NCBI GenBank assembly: GCA_028023455.1 | Contig: JAQFVV010000028.1 | Span: 1,185,501-1,249,500 of the forward strand | Direction of reading: 5' to 3' | DNA from: Epiperipatus broadwayi | Taxonomy: Eukaryota; Onychophora; Udeonychophora; Euonychophora; Peripatidae | Length of the DNA: 64,000 bases | In this document: positions 31,575-42,165 of the stretch, piece by piece | Position numbering within the stretch: position 1 is the first letter of the stretch | How the letters are laid out: every line of letters begins with the position of its first letter | Made by a program: the position numbers and the translations under genes | Notes under the pieces: model-generated | What the model was told of the DNA's origin: nothing | Seen by the model: the letters and a program-made list of their open reading frames with translations, nothing else | The model's database searches: none

Positions 31575-32115
31575 ATTATTTTACCTAATTTATTGTATGG
31601 AGGTGAGACTTGGACACTTTATTAAAGCAACATAAAGACATTAAAAGTTTCATATTAGAAAGCTGTGAGAAATTTTAAAAATACAATATTAAGATCATAA
31701 AACTAATCCATCTATTTTTCAATTTGCTGTATATGATACTATAGACACCATTATTATAAAATACACTCTCATTGTATTGCACATGTAAAATGCATGAATA
31801 CAAGATTTCCTAAAAAGATATTTTATGGTAAACTTGATCATGGTTTTTATAGGCAGATAGTCTCCATTTATATTATAAGGATTATTTCAAAAATATTGTA
31901 AAGAGGTACAGTGTTCATTGTTTTCATTGCGAATACAATATATGGTAAGAGTAGAATACATTGGTGATCTACAATTGGATGTAGTGTAGAACATTTCAGA
32001 TAGAAAAGTTTTCTGCTAAAGAACCATATCAAAATATCAAATAAAAGAAGAAAATGATCAAGAATGTTTTATTTGTGGTTATATTTTTGGTTCATGGATT
32101 GACTTGTATAGTTAT
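31575..32115 (+). pseudogene. LINE polyprotein C-terminus relic
   Basis: Contains LLYGGETWTL, the block that follows the reverse transcriptase in many LINEs. Then HCIAHVKCMNTRFPKKIFYG, a domain with 'tttatattataaggattat' (YKDYxK type), and at the end FICGYIFGSW and DLYSYHKTHL, which look like a decayed C2H2-like F.C..C.R......L..H..TH. Stops separate the blocks. The 3' part is repeated at 9500-9760. It differs from the RTE at 18.8-22 kb, which lacks the terminal finger. Confidence 0.65.
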
Positions 32116-32256
32116 CACAAAACTCATCTCTAAAGCAATATTTTCAATATTCACTCCTCCTCGGAAAAGCCATACTCATTTATCATCACAAAACTCAGCT
32201 CTAAAGCAATATTTTCAATATTTATTCCTCCCCCCAGAAGAGCTATATTTATTTAC
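32115..32256 (+). repeat. Tandem duplication, 71-bp period
   Basis: 'tcacaaaactcatctctaaa' at 32115 recurs as 'tcacaaaactcagctctaaa' at 32186, each followed by 'gcaatattttcaatatt'. It duplicates the end of the LINE relic. Confidence 0.85.
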
Positions 32257-32339
32257 AGGTAGTGGCTATTACTATTATTTACATTTACAATTCATTATTC
32301 TACACTGCTTCAATTTTAGATTTAAAAATAAATAAACTT

Positions 32340-33145
32340 ACACAGATATTCATAAGAAAGTAGGACTAGGGATTACTATGTCTTGCTCATCTACATTATA
32401 TGCATTTTTTACAATTAGAATGAAGTGTGTAAGTATCCTAACATTGATAATATTAATAATATTATACAAACAAATAATTCATGTTTAAGTACTTGACATT
32501 AACAAAAATTCAGCTAAAACAATAATTTCACAGAATATGCTACTATATAAAACAAAATAAATGTTTCTTATGCATATTTATGCATCAGCATACACACAAA
32601 CATACATACAACTGCATAAATGGCAATCTGTTTAAGATTAAATATCAATTAACTATTAGCTGACAACTGCATTAATAGTAGTCTCACATTGCAATTTACT
32701 AGGTTTGGTCTTATGGAAACCTGAATGATCAAGAATTATCAAATGGCAATAAAGTTGTCATGCAACTAGATTCTGGCTATTGGAGTTTATCAGTGAAAGG
32801 CATTTTATGCTATTCAAGATAATGAGTTGTACGTTTGGACATCTTAAGGTTTAAAATCCCCAGAATTTTGGGTATAACTACTTAAGGTTCTGACACTAAA
32901 TCACAAAATTATAAATTTTGGTGACCTCAATTATGTTTTAGCTGTAGGAATTTTTGACTGTTTACTTTCTAAATGCCATATACCAAATGAGGGTAACAGT
33001 CTATCTGATTACTAATCTTCAATAAGGATTCTGTCAAAGGCAGTCACTTATTGCATACAAGCTCATGATTACAAAATTAGTTTTTTGATATTTTTAAAAA
33101 CAGTTGGGTATACTAATTACTCCTGCAATCTTTTTTATAAATTAA
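32340..33145. other. AT-rich sequence, no gene
   Basis: 'ttctggctattggagtttat' and 'cagtgaaaggc' near 32773-32802 may be a very old family A piece. Nothing else recognised. Confidence 0.4.
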
Positions 33146-33151
33146 TGGAAA

Positions 33152-33189
<38 letters not shown>

Positions 33190-33200
33190 TTTATATTAAT

Positions 33201-33234
<34 letters not shown>
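33152..33234. repeat. (TA)n microsatellite pair
   Basis: Two TA tracts around 'agtttatattaatttata', at the 3' junction of an RTE fragment. Confidence 0.95.
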
Positions 33235-33237
<3 letters not shown>

Positions 33238-33505
33238 TTTGATCATTATTAATCCACTGCAGGATGAAAGTCATCTCCAAGTTTGTTCCATTTGTAGCCT
33301 CTCTTATCCACATTACCCATGCACACTTTCTTATTTCATTCATCCATCTCACATGTGGTCTCTTTCTAGGTCTTTGGACTCCATTTAGGAGATCAACTGT
33401 CCACCTATTATCATATCTTTTAGGAATATGTCCAGCCAAACTCCACTTCATTCTCCTAATTCTTTCAATGATGACAGTAACAACTGTTTTTTCCCTTATC
33501 CATAA
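33235..33505 (-). mobile_element. RTE 3' fragment
   Basis: 3' end 'cattattaatccactgcagg' to a 5' break in 'cccttatccat'. Strongly diverged (e.g. 'tagcctctcttatccacatt'). It directly abuts the next fragment. Confidence 0.88.
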
Positions 33506-33842
33506 TCACCATCATCATAAACCATTATCAATCCACTTCAGGATGAAGGTCTCTCCAAGTTCAATCCATATTCTATGATCTTTAGTTTCTCTTCTCTACA
33601 TCACCACTGCACACTTTCTTATTTTGTCCATCCATCTCACATGGTCTCTTTCTGGGTCTTTTACAATCTCTTGGAATCCAGTTTAGGATTTCAATTGTCC
33701 ATCTATTATCATCTCTACTAGCAATATGACCAGCCCAACACCACTTCACTCTTTTAATTTTTTCAATGAGGTCAGTAACACATCAGTAACACTTGTTTGT
33801 TCTCTTACCCATATATTGCGTTTTTCGCTCTCTTCTTACTCA
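33506..33842 (-). mobile_element. RTE 3' fragment, second in tandem
   Basis: 3' end 'catcatcataaaccattatc', 5' break in 'cgctctcttcttact'. It is closer to the full copy than its neighbour, with a small duplication 'gtcagtaacacatcagtaac'. Two independent truncated insertions head to tail, or one into the tail of the other. Confidence 0.88.
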
Positions 33843-33849
33843 TATATAT

Positions 33850-34395
33850 GTATATCTGAGCCAAATAAATAGGTTTTGAAAGTGCTGATTCTAAAGCACA
33901 GATTTTCTATATATTACATAAATAAATCAGTTATTATCCCTGAGAAAAGTGAGACCACAGGAGTATCAAAAGTTTGTTCCTAATGTTTTCCACTGTATAC
34001 AAAATAAGTGTTTGAAAGACAATGTCATTGGAAAAGTCTAATTTAATAAGGAATGTTGTGAATCAGTTTCTTTGAAAACTTGTATTTGTTTGCTATCATG
34101 CTTTTGTCTCTCTTTATAATAACGAGAGATTACATTTAAAAGAGGTTCCTCATTTGAATGCAAAAGGCATTTACAATTTACTATTTCCATTGGTCATTGT
34201 CTATTAACATCTGATTGTGACTTTTCTATAATAAAATATAACAAATATTTTTCCATATTTAAAATATTTTAATCATATTTTATCTGTTAAAAATTATTAA
34301 TTTAATATATATAATATTAATAAAAAATGCTGAAATACTGATATTTTTATTTACTTTCAGTTAGTGATTCCAATTAGTCCTATTTAAAATATATA
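33850..34395. other. AT-rich sequence, nothing recognised
   Basis: No gene or repeat partner found. Confidence 0.45.
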
Positions 34396-34399
34396 TTTA

Positions 34400-34760
34400 A
34401 AAGAGGCTTGAACTCAGACTTTCAAGTTCACTACATCTATTCACTCTACCTTATATTGATACACATAACCACATACATGTGAAAAAGATAAATGATCTTC
34501 AATATACATATTTTGTGCTGAACCAGCATTTATCAGTTGGTACAGATCATGATCTCCAATACATATATACAATTAGTGCTCAGTTTATTTTAATATAGCA
34601 AATCTTCAAACTTTAATGGATAAGCTTTAATTTTCCCCACTCTTCAACTCTTCAGCCATCCATATGATTGAAAATCTGAGGATGAAAATGCTTAAAGCAC
34701 TTGTTGATGCCAATGTTATTGTCATACCCATGTTGGCCTTAAGTCACATAAGACTTTAAT
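34400..34760 (-). repeat. Family B repeat, left arm
   Basis: From 'aggcttgaactcagacttt' through 'ccatccatatgattgaaaat' and 'gttgatgccaatgttattg'. The hammerhead boxes are changed (CTGATAA, CAAAAT). It pairs as an inverted repeat with 35190-35625 ('gcatcaacaaaggct', 'gattttcaatgatatgaat'). Confidence 0.75.
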
Positions 34761-34854
34761 ATGTCTATTTAATTATACAGAAGAGGGTTGGGCAGAATAC
34801 AGACTAAATATGTAATATTTGAATACATGTATAATGTTTATACTAAATGTATTT

Positions 34855-35013
34855 ATAAGAAATGTGGATTCAGACTTTCAAATAACTAACAGCTATGCAA
34901 TACATCTTATACAACTGATACACATGACCACATACATATGAAAAAGATAAATTATCTCCAATATACATATTTCACACTGAATCAGCAGTCACCAGTGGGT
35001 CCAGGTCATCTCC

Positions 35014-35075
<62 letters not shown>

Positions 35076-35115
35076 GTTCAGTTTATATTAAGATAGAAAA
35101 TCTTCAAACTTTAAT
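34855..35115 (-). repeat. Family B repeat nested between inverted arms
   Basis: 'tgtggattcagactttcaaa' to 'aatcttcaaactttaatg'. The catalytic box is lost. A (CA)n(TA)n tract (35013-35070) sits where other copies have 'acatatatataatc'. Confidence 0.75.
35013..35070. repeat. (CA)n(TA)n microsatellite
   Basis: Expanded inside a family B copy, at the position where related copies carry a short CACATATATA seed. Confidence 0.95.
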
Positions 35116-35189
35116 GTTGAAATCCATTCTAATTACATTATGTTCTGAATAGACAATATACTTGTATTTAAATATTATATATTCAGTTT

Positions 35190-35625
35190 GTATTCTATCC
35201 ATCCTTATTCTGTGTATTTAAATCATCATGTTAAAGTTCTATATATGAAGGGTCAGAGTGACTTAAAGTCAATGTGGGGGTGTCTATAATTTTGGCATCA
35301 ACAAAGGCTTTATTCCATTATTGGATTTTCAATGATATGAATGGCTGAAGAATTAGAAGGTAAAGAAGATTGAAGTTTGTTCATCAAAATTTGAAGATTT
35401 GGTATTTTAATATAAAATGAACACTGATTGTATATGTGTGGGAGGTGATGATGTGGACCAACTGATGAGTACTGATTCAGAATGAAATATGTATATTGGA
35501 GGTCATTTATCTTTTACACATATGGTCATATATATATCAGATGCATATGATAGTGTGCATAATTATAGGGAGCTTGAAAGATTGAGTTCAAATCTCTTCT
35601 ATATATATATATAATTGAGTAATTG
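35190..35625 (+). repeat. Family B repeat, right arm
   Basis: Reverse complement layout of family B: 'gatatgaatggctgaagaat' to 'gcttgaaagattgagttcaa'. It contains the well-preserved hammerhead at 35441-35512. Confidence 0.8.
35441..35512 (+). ncRNA. Hammerhead ribozyme motif, family B (well preserved)
   Basis: Inner stem I CCAA (35458-35461) pairs with TTGG (35496-35499). CTGATGA 35462-35468. Stem II GTACTG/CAGAAT with loop ATT (one mismatch). GAAA 35484-35487. Stem III ATA/TAT with loop TG. Cleavage base A at 35495 after U (35494). Outer stem I bases (GATGATG with GGTCATT) can pair partly beyond an internal loop. This is a type I arrangement with all catalytic positions in place. Confidence 0.8.
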
Positions 35626-35629
35626 TCAG

Positions 35630-36180
35630 ATGATACTAATGGTAGTGTACAATTTATAATTAAATATTTTGAATGTACTTCAATTAAAATATAAAATGTT
35701 ACCAATTAGCCCAAGCATAAAAATTTTTTTTAGAGCAGTTGGTTTTGTAAAATAATTCTCACTTTAAATTAAATCACACTACAAAAAGAAAAAAAAAATC
35801 ACAAAATTATGTTAATGCAACATAGTCTCTAATACAACATTTTATTACTTGCAGCAACAGTCAACCATAAATGAGTTTGGATGTTCTGACTCTAAGAGAA
35901 AGAAATAATAAACATAAAATAAATAATAACTACAATCCTGTACCAAATTTGTAATGAGTGTACAAACCAATCTGTGGTTTATAGATACATCCACATATAG
36001 AATATGAGAATATGCTAGTCCATTGTGTTGTCTATCTGACATTGTATAAAGAAGATATGATTTCTTTTGTTGAAAACTTTTTTTTTTCTGAAATATTTCA
36101 GTATTCATCCTAATTGTAATGCTTGAATGAGTTCCATTTTCTACTTCAAATGAAAATAATGAACACTGCACTTTCTTAGA
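35630..36180. other. AT-rich sequence, no gene
   Basis: A 108-codon minus-strand frame (35845-36171) has no recognisable motif. Confidence 0.4.
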
Positions 36181-36184
36181 ATAG

Positions 36185-36400
36185 ATGGAAGAAGTACTTG
36201 ATCATATTTTGAATAATCAAACAAGAATTGAAATAATAACTTTTAATGGTATATCCATTTTATTTATTTATATAGACTTGGACAATGATATCCATCCTAG
36301 CAAAGTTGAAACCATTCTGTGTAATCTTAAAAATGGAAAGGCTGCCGGTTATGATGAGATATCTGGAAAAGTTATAAAAGAGATGGTGATATGTTAGCTT
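36185..36400 (+). pseudogene. LINE reverse transcriptase N-terminal relic
   Basis: Frame with SKVETILCNLKNGKAAGYDE and ISGKVIKEM. This matches the first reverse transcriptase block of LINEs (usual I..LKNGKA.G.D.I..E.IK). It stops at 36395-36397. Nothing of the later blocks is recognisable, so it is a short relic. It may belong to the LINE whose C-terminus is at 31.6 kb. Confidence 0.65.
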
Positions 36401-36589
36401 TAAAACTAGATTTCTTTAGAACTATATAAACTGTTGAAGTCATGCCACCTAATCTTAAGGATTTATTTTCAGCTAGTTAGTAGATTTATGTGGGTGATTG
36501 TGAGTTTATTTTAAATGTTATCTGAAAATCTGACTTGTAAAAGAATTCTTGTGATGTGATGCACTGTGACTGGAGTTTTTTAAAAATTC

Positions 36590-36980
36590 TTTTTCTCATG
36601 CCACCTATTGTAGGCTTTAGTAACTAAAAGATGTGAGATAATAGCACTTAATAAATTTCTATCCTGTGCTGTTACATAATATTCTCAGATAAGTTTATAG
36701 CTTACAGCTTTTATCAGTGAGGAGTGTCAGGGTCTGAGTGCAATGCACTTGCATCTTTAGAAACATACTTTTCTAATAGACGTCTTTTAATTCTTTATTT
36801 TACGATCACTCTAACAGTCCACATTGAAAAACATATGTTTTTTAATCTAAGCCAAATTAATTGTATAGTCAGATCTGAAACAAATTTAGAATTTATTTAT
36901 TATAGCGTCCTTAGTTTCAATCATGTGACCAAGATTGATATAAATCCAATAACACATTGCACAATTCCTGCTTACTGCTC
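36590..36980. repeat. Old family A copy
   Basis: 'gccacctattgtaggcttta', 'acagcttttatcagtgagga', 'tctgagtgcaatgcac' and 'caatcatgtgacc' follow the order of family A with many changes. The hammerhead is degraded. Confidence 0.55.
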
Positions 36981-37294
36981 AGTTGCAATATTTTCCCTTG
37001 TATCATAATTATATTACATAATGTAAGCTTTAACAATCAATCAATTCAATATGATAGTTGCTTAATAAATCCCTGCATGTGAATAGCATTATTCTAATCA
37101 TGCCTTATTGTATTTATGTCAATCCTAGCCAAAGGGTCAAGCTATGTACAGTTATTAAAAAGTATGATTTCAGATCTATATGAATACATAAACAGGTTTG
37201 TTTGTATTGAAAACAATATGTTTTTCAAACAGGCAAAGTAGCTTGATAATAAAACACTGAAAGAAAATATGACTGCTTGAAGAATTAGACCCAA

Positions 37295-37510
37295 AAGGTC
37301 CTGGTACACTATTCCAGTTCCAAAATCTTCTCACTGATGAAAATTATAATTGAGAAGCTAGTCTGAGGAAGTTATAGTACAGCAATGGATAGAAATTTTT
37401 TAAGCACCACCACCTGCCATCTATTGTTTCCAGTAGGTGGCACAACCATAGAATTAGAAATAAATAGGGATTTACTAAGCGTTACCACCTGGCATCTATC
37501 AGTTTTTAAA
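37295..37510. repeat. Old family A copy, opposite orientation
   Basis: 'ctcactgatgaaaattataa' and 'gagaagctagtctgagga' match the hammerhead part of family A in plus orientation. CTGATGA survives; the GAAA box does not. Confidence 0.5.
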
Positions 37511-37644
37511 TCTTATGCTAGATGAAATAACCATAGTGAGAGAAAAAAAATGCTGCTGAACCATATTATATAAACTGTAATCACATAATGTCCCATTAAA
37601 ATGATTCTTGCAATATTTGAATACAAGTATAATTTATATATTTG

Positions 37645-38225
37645 GAGTTTAGATGCAATTATAGAGAATTTGAGCACAGACTTTCAAGTTTCCTTCAGTT
37701 ATCCACTCTAACTTATACAACTAATACACATGACCATGTACATGTGAAAAAGATAAATAATGTCTGATATATGTAATATATAGGGTATATGAGCACAGAC
37801 TTTCACACGACCCACCCCTCATCACTCTATCTCATATCACTGATACACCTGAACACATATATGTTGAAAAGATAAATAATCAATATACGTATTTCATGCT
37901 AAACCAACAATCATCAGTTGGTCCAGATTATCATCTCTACACATATATGCAATGAGTGCTCAGATATATATTAAGGTAGCCAATCTTCATACTTTAATGG
38001 ACAGGCTTTAATCCACTCCACACTCCAACCGTCCATCCAATTAAAAATCTGATGATGGAATGCTTTTCTACCAATCAGAAATTATCAGATGGTTCAGATC
38101 ATCATCTCTATCACACTCATATATAATCAGTGCTTCGTTTATATTAAGATAGCAAATTTTCAACTTTAATTGACAGACTTCAATATACTCCATAGTCCAA
38201 CTCTTCAGCCATCCATATCATGATT
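37645..38225 (-). repeat. Cluster of family B copies
   Basis: At least three partial copies: 37665-37765 ('gagcacagactttcaagttt'), 37785-38060 (most complete, hammerhead at 37876-37936) and 38070-38220 ('accaatcagaaattatcaga', decayed). All in the same orientation, suggesting tandem or repeated insertion. Confidence 0.75.
37876..37936 (-). ncRNA. Hammerhead ribozyme motif, family B
   Basis: Minus strand: GGACCAA, CTGATGA, a weakened stem II (TTGTTG/TAGCAT), GAAA, the palindrome ATACGTAT as stem III, base A, then TTG pairing with CAA. Core boxes intact, stem II imperfect. Confidence 0.6.
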
Positions 38226-38394
38226 CTTGTAGTATAAGTATAAAGATTATTATTTCAGAAATAATATGCATTCTCAGCATTAAATATTTAAAAGCATTCT
38301 TTAAGTATAGGATTGTTAAAATTTAATATAATTAATGCAAAATATACTAAAATATTATTTTTATAGAAACTTATATTTTTATATAACAAGTTAA

Positions 38395-38815
38395 TATAGT
38401 CATCGCATGATCACTAGTCACTCTGCTTACACAGGCTGTTAATACAATACAAAACTCTCCCTATAGTAGTGCCACTCAGTGCAAAACTTAGTAATCAATG
38501 AATGCAAGAAGGTTTGTGCATAAAATCTCTATCTAGTGCCACTCATCTTGGGAACTCATAGATTTATAATTGACTAAACAGGTACAAGGTGGTTGCTGGA
38601 GGGTTGCATTATATTCTAAGATCTAGGTGCAGTACTCTCTGATTTAAGGCTCCTAACTGATGGAAGCCACAAGCTAAAACTAGACTGTGAGTATTGGATG
38701 AGTAGGCACTAGATAGGAATTTTATGCACAAACCTTCTTGCATCCATTGATTACTAAGACTTGCACTGCATGACACTACTGTATGGTGAGTTTGCTATTG
38801 TATTAAGTTAATATG
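38395..38815. repeat. Family A repeat, palindromic
   Basis: Arms 38445-38540 and 38690-38800 ('cagtagtgccactcagtgc' and its complement) around a centre with 'ggtggttgctggagggttgc' and 'gatctaggtgcag'. The ends are close to 'taagttaatatag' and 'ttaagttaatatg', a possible duplication. The hammerhead reads CTGATGG, so it is inactive. Confidence 0.8.
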
Positions 38816-38819
38816 TTAA

Positions 38820-39415
38820 TGTAATCACGAATTAATTAATTTACACGGAAAGTCAAAAAAAGGCCTATATTAGAACAATCTAAATAAAGTGAAATTTAAA
38901 TTTATTAACTTTGAAGTTATATTAATAAGTTTACCAAAAGTTAGTGATTGTAATCATAAAAGGGTTTATAATACTAATCTGATTTCTTTTAAGAAATCAA
39001 TTATATGATTGTTATAGAGAATGGCTTTTTTTTTTTTTAAAATGAAATTAACTTGCCATGTACTGAAAACATTTGTTTCCCCATCTACTTTTAGTTGACT
39101 AGAATCATAACTAGAGAAATAAGAGAATAAAGAAAGACACTTTTTAGAAAATTCAAGTTGGAAATTTAATAATGGTTATTGGAAAATGCTTGCATAAATA
39201 TGATAGCAAGAGCAAAAATACCGAAAGAAAACGCAGTTTATCAAGACTGAAGTACGATTCTACCAGAAATAAAATTTCCATTCATTATTCTTATCATAAT
39301 TTTAAACAATTTGCTTTAATACATACAAAAGTTATGTTATATAAAAAAAAAATAAAGAAAAGAAATATTTAAATCGGTAGGATTTAATTTAACTTTTTTG
39401 AAAATAATATAACAA
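38820..39415. other. AT-rich sequence, no gene
   Basis: A 66-codon frame (39172-39372), Lys- and Ser-rich, shows no domain. Confidence 0.4.
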
Positions 39416-39417
39416 AT

Positions 39418-39520
39418 CAAGCATTGGTGGTCGAGAGGTCAGCGACAGCTGCTTTACAAGCAGTTGTCCCGAGTTAGCGGGTTCGTTTCCCGGCTGATGC
39501 TATGACACATGAGAAAAAAA
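39418..39520 (+). mobile_element. tRNA-derived SINE
   Basis: 'gcattggtggtcgagaggtc' (A box), 'ctgctttacaagcag', 'agcgggttcgtttcccgg' (B box), 'ctatgacacatgagaaaa'. The first bases AGCAT can pair with ATGCT near the end as an acceptor stem. About 100 bp: little more than the tRNA part and an A-rich tail. Confidence 0.88.
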
Positions 39521-39669
39521 AAATCAGTTTATTAAATAACAAACTGCTTCCAACAAATATTTTAGCATATAACAAACAAAAATAGCATATTATAATTATA
39601 TGTGGGACTAAATCTGATATTAATTACTAAATGCCTTTAGAAAAAAACCATTACTAGTTTGGGTACACA

Positions 39670-39862
39670 GGTTAGTATATTGCACAATATTTACTCTCCT
39701 CTTCACTACAAATGTTTCTGGTTTGATTAGAGACAGTACTAATATGGAAATCGAACCTGGAATCTTTATATTGATAACTAAATAGCGTATTTGGTGAGAA
39801 CATCATGCTAAATTTAATATTAATGAATCTAAAGATTCCAAGTTCGATTCTCACACCAATAC
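39670..39862. repeat. Inverted pair of tRNA-like sequences
   Basis: Right: 'aagattccaagttcgattct' (plus). Left: the same on the minus strand, 'aagattccaggttcgattt'. Both look like tRNA T-arms with a B box and share upstream 'gctatttagttatcaa'/'gctaaatttaatattaa'. Together they form a palindrome of about 150 bp. Confidence 0.6.
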
Positions 39863-39869
39863 TGCTATT

Positions 39870-40130
39870 AGTGAAGCAGGCAAAACCTGAAAGAGGGAAG
39901 AAAAGGCAAAATGCTGTATTATTAATAACAATTGACTATATTTGAAAAGTTTAATTTTTTTTATAAACATTTAACAATTAATGTTAGATATGGAACAATA
40001 CAACATGTAATTACAACAAAACATTATTTTGTATACTTAATTTTTAGATTTTTCTTAAAAGTAACAATTCATTCTATTTATTTTATTCTAAAGTCATTGC
40101 TGATTTGGATATAGTCCCATTATCTATCCA
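39870..40130. other. AT-rich sequence, nothing recognised
   Basis: No gene or repeat partner found. Confidence 0.4.
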
Positions 40131-40205
40131 GTGATGATTCATTTTTTACCCAACATGTATACAATTTCGACTAACTTGCAGCCTTCATCAGAAAAAATAT
40201 CCTTT
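40130..40205 (-). ncRNA. Hammerhead-like motif, family K
   Basis: Minus strand: TTTTTT, CTGATGA, one extra A, GGCT/AGTC, GAAA, then a poor stem III, and T-A followed by AAAAAA that can pair with TTTTTT as stem I. Boxes intact; stem III doubtful. Confidence 0.45.
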
Positions 40206-40209
40206 ATAA

Positions 40210-41115
40210 ATTTCTGGAGTAAATAGAATAAAATGCACTGAAAACACAACTGTCTATTTATAAACATTATGATCAAATTATTTTAGTACTTTTATATACC
40301 CCCCCCCCCCCATATTCATATAATTTTGGTTGATTTGCAAATAGAATGTTTTTCTGGTGGAAATCGCAAATTAATCTAAAATGGTATAATTAAATATTAT
40401 CAGAAAAAAGTGTGTATCAGTTTGAAATAATTTGCAATATATTAAAGAATAAAAAGTGGAGAAAATTTACACATGTGTATCATAAGCAAGTAGTTTTACT
40501 AGAAGTTATCTTTTCCATTAGACTATAGATACTTTGAAAAACATTTTTGGAGAGAATTTATATATATATTACCAGATAGAACAATAATAACCCAAATGCT
40601 TATTATTCAAGCAAAAAGATCTATTCAGTAAAGTAAAAATACCAAGTTTAATCTCAGTACTTGCAAACGCTAGAAAATAAGTGGTCAGTCCAGTTCTAAG
40701 AACAAAATGACAGAAGACAAAATAAACTACACATAGTGTGTTTTGACATCTGTAAGCAACAGAAATATCTGTATATGAGGCAAGCTGGTCCATTGCTCTG
40801 TTCATGGGATATTTTGTGATATTGTAACAAATGTCTTTTTTCAAAGACTTCATCACCTCATATAATTATATCTCTCCAATTTATTCCATTTTCAGTCATA
40901 TCTTAATTAATATTGCACTTTCTTATAATAATCTTAAAATTGCTAAATGCATCACTGATTTTCTGTCATTTACTAACTTAAATAATAATTTCAACAATGC
41001 ATACTTTACCAACTTTCTCTTTCCAGTCTTCTTTCAACCCACAAGGCTAATTCTATCTCTTTTTTACCTTCCAACTCTTTTCTCCACTTAATGCCATATT
41101 ACAAAGCATATATTT
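40210..41115. other. AT-rich sequence, nothing recognised
   Basis: A C-run at about 40301-40311. Short open frames near 40569-41091 carry no known motif. Confidence 0.4.
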
Positions 41116-41117
41116 AG

Positions 41118-41178
41118 TCATTAAAACAGGAAAAACTCTCCATACAGTAGTGTAGAAAGCATGGTGATCATGGGACAT
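41118..41178. mobile_element. Minimal family A derivative
   Basis: 'cattaaaacaggaaaaactc' plus 'catacagtagtg' joined to 'catggtgatcatggga': both ends of family A with the middle deleted, as at 22929-23000. Confidence 0.75.
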
Positions 41179-41179
41179 A

Positions 41180-41760
41180 TATTTACTCCTTTTTAAGACC
41201 ACATTTATTGTATAACAAAACATCTTATCCTTACTAAAAGTATGATTATTCATTACAACAGTCATTCTAATATCATAAAGTCCATCATAAAACAAACAAG
41301 ATTCCAAATATGTTAAAGATACATCTATTTTAAAACAACATCCAGATTATAATTTTTGGTTTTTTTATCAATTCCAATAGAAATTATTAATTTATACTTG
41401 GATGCATTGATTTTCATTCAAAAACATCTACACTTTTTACTAAACCTACTTAATATTTTTATTAATTTTGTTGCCAGTATCTGCAAACACTGATATATTA
41501 TAACAAAACTGATTCAATTAATGCTCTTTTCTCTATGTTAAATACAACCTAATCATTATCGTACTAATCGAAAACTAATCTGTTCAGTATTTAACTCCTC
41601 CTTTCTCATTTGAAAAGGCAACACTGAAAACATTTTCCATATTTGAACATCTTATTTGTACAATTAAACCTTTTTTATTTATCATATATTGAAAATCTTT
41701 ACACGATCTATTACAAATATAAGTTTTTAAACCATAGACATTTTAAAAGTTAATATTTGA
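41180..41760. other. AT-rich sequence, nothing recognised
   Basis: No gene or repeat partner found. Confidence 0.4.
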
Positions 41761-41969
41761 GTTATGCAAAATACCATGTGTCCCTGAAAATAAGATCTAA
41801 CCAGAAAAAGAACTATAGCATGATTTTTTAGAATGCTTATAATAAAATCCCTAGTTAAGATTATCAGCCACATAGAGATCATAAGCCAAATTAACGGTCA
41901 ATGGACATATTGAATTATAAAGTAAAGAATGTACAAATAAACAAATTATTGACATTAAAAATGTAATAT

Positions 41970-42165
41970 ACATTATTAAAACAGGCAAAACTCTCCATAC
42001 AGTAGCGCCACTCAGTGCAAACCAGAGTAATCAATGGATGCCAGAAGGCTTGTGCATAAAATCCCTATCTAGTGCCTACTCATCCAATATCCCCAGACTA
42101 GTTTCTGGTTTGTGGCCTTCATCAGTGAGGAGCCATGGTGATCATGTGATGTTTAGTGGTAATTT
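41970..42165 (-). repeat. Family A repeat inserted in the mariner-like element
   Basis: 'aaaacaggcaaaactctcca' to 'cagtgaggagcc', then a jump to the other end 'atggtgatcatgtgatgttt': an internally deleted copy. The sequence is close to the family consensus, so relatively young. Confidence 0.85.
42090..42131 (-). ncRNA. Hammerhead ribozyme motif, family A
   Basis: Minus strand: TCCTCA, CTGATGA (42119-42125), GG../..CC stem II with one mismatch, GAAA, ACTAGT, cleavage base C (the classical GUC triplet), TGGGGA. Core complete; stem II weaker than at 28183-28224. Confidence 0.68.

Noticed and set aside
33264-33578. 104-codon plus-strand frame
   Set aside because: Antisense to RTE fragments.
2885-38225. 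CRISPR-like interpretation of regularly shaped palindromic repeats
   Set aside because: Repeats are dispersed, of varied length, in a eukaryotic context with no unique spacers of constant size.
39418-39520. Functional tRNA gene
   Set aside because: Cloverleaf is imperfect, the variable region is odd, and the same sequence is dispersed with A tails and target duplications, so it is a SINE.
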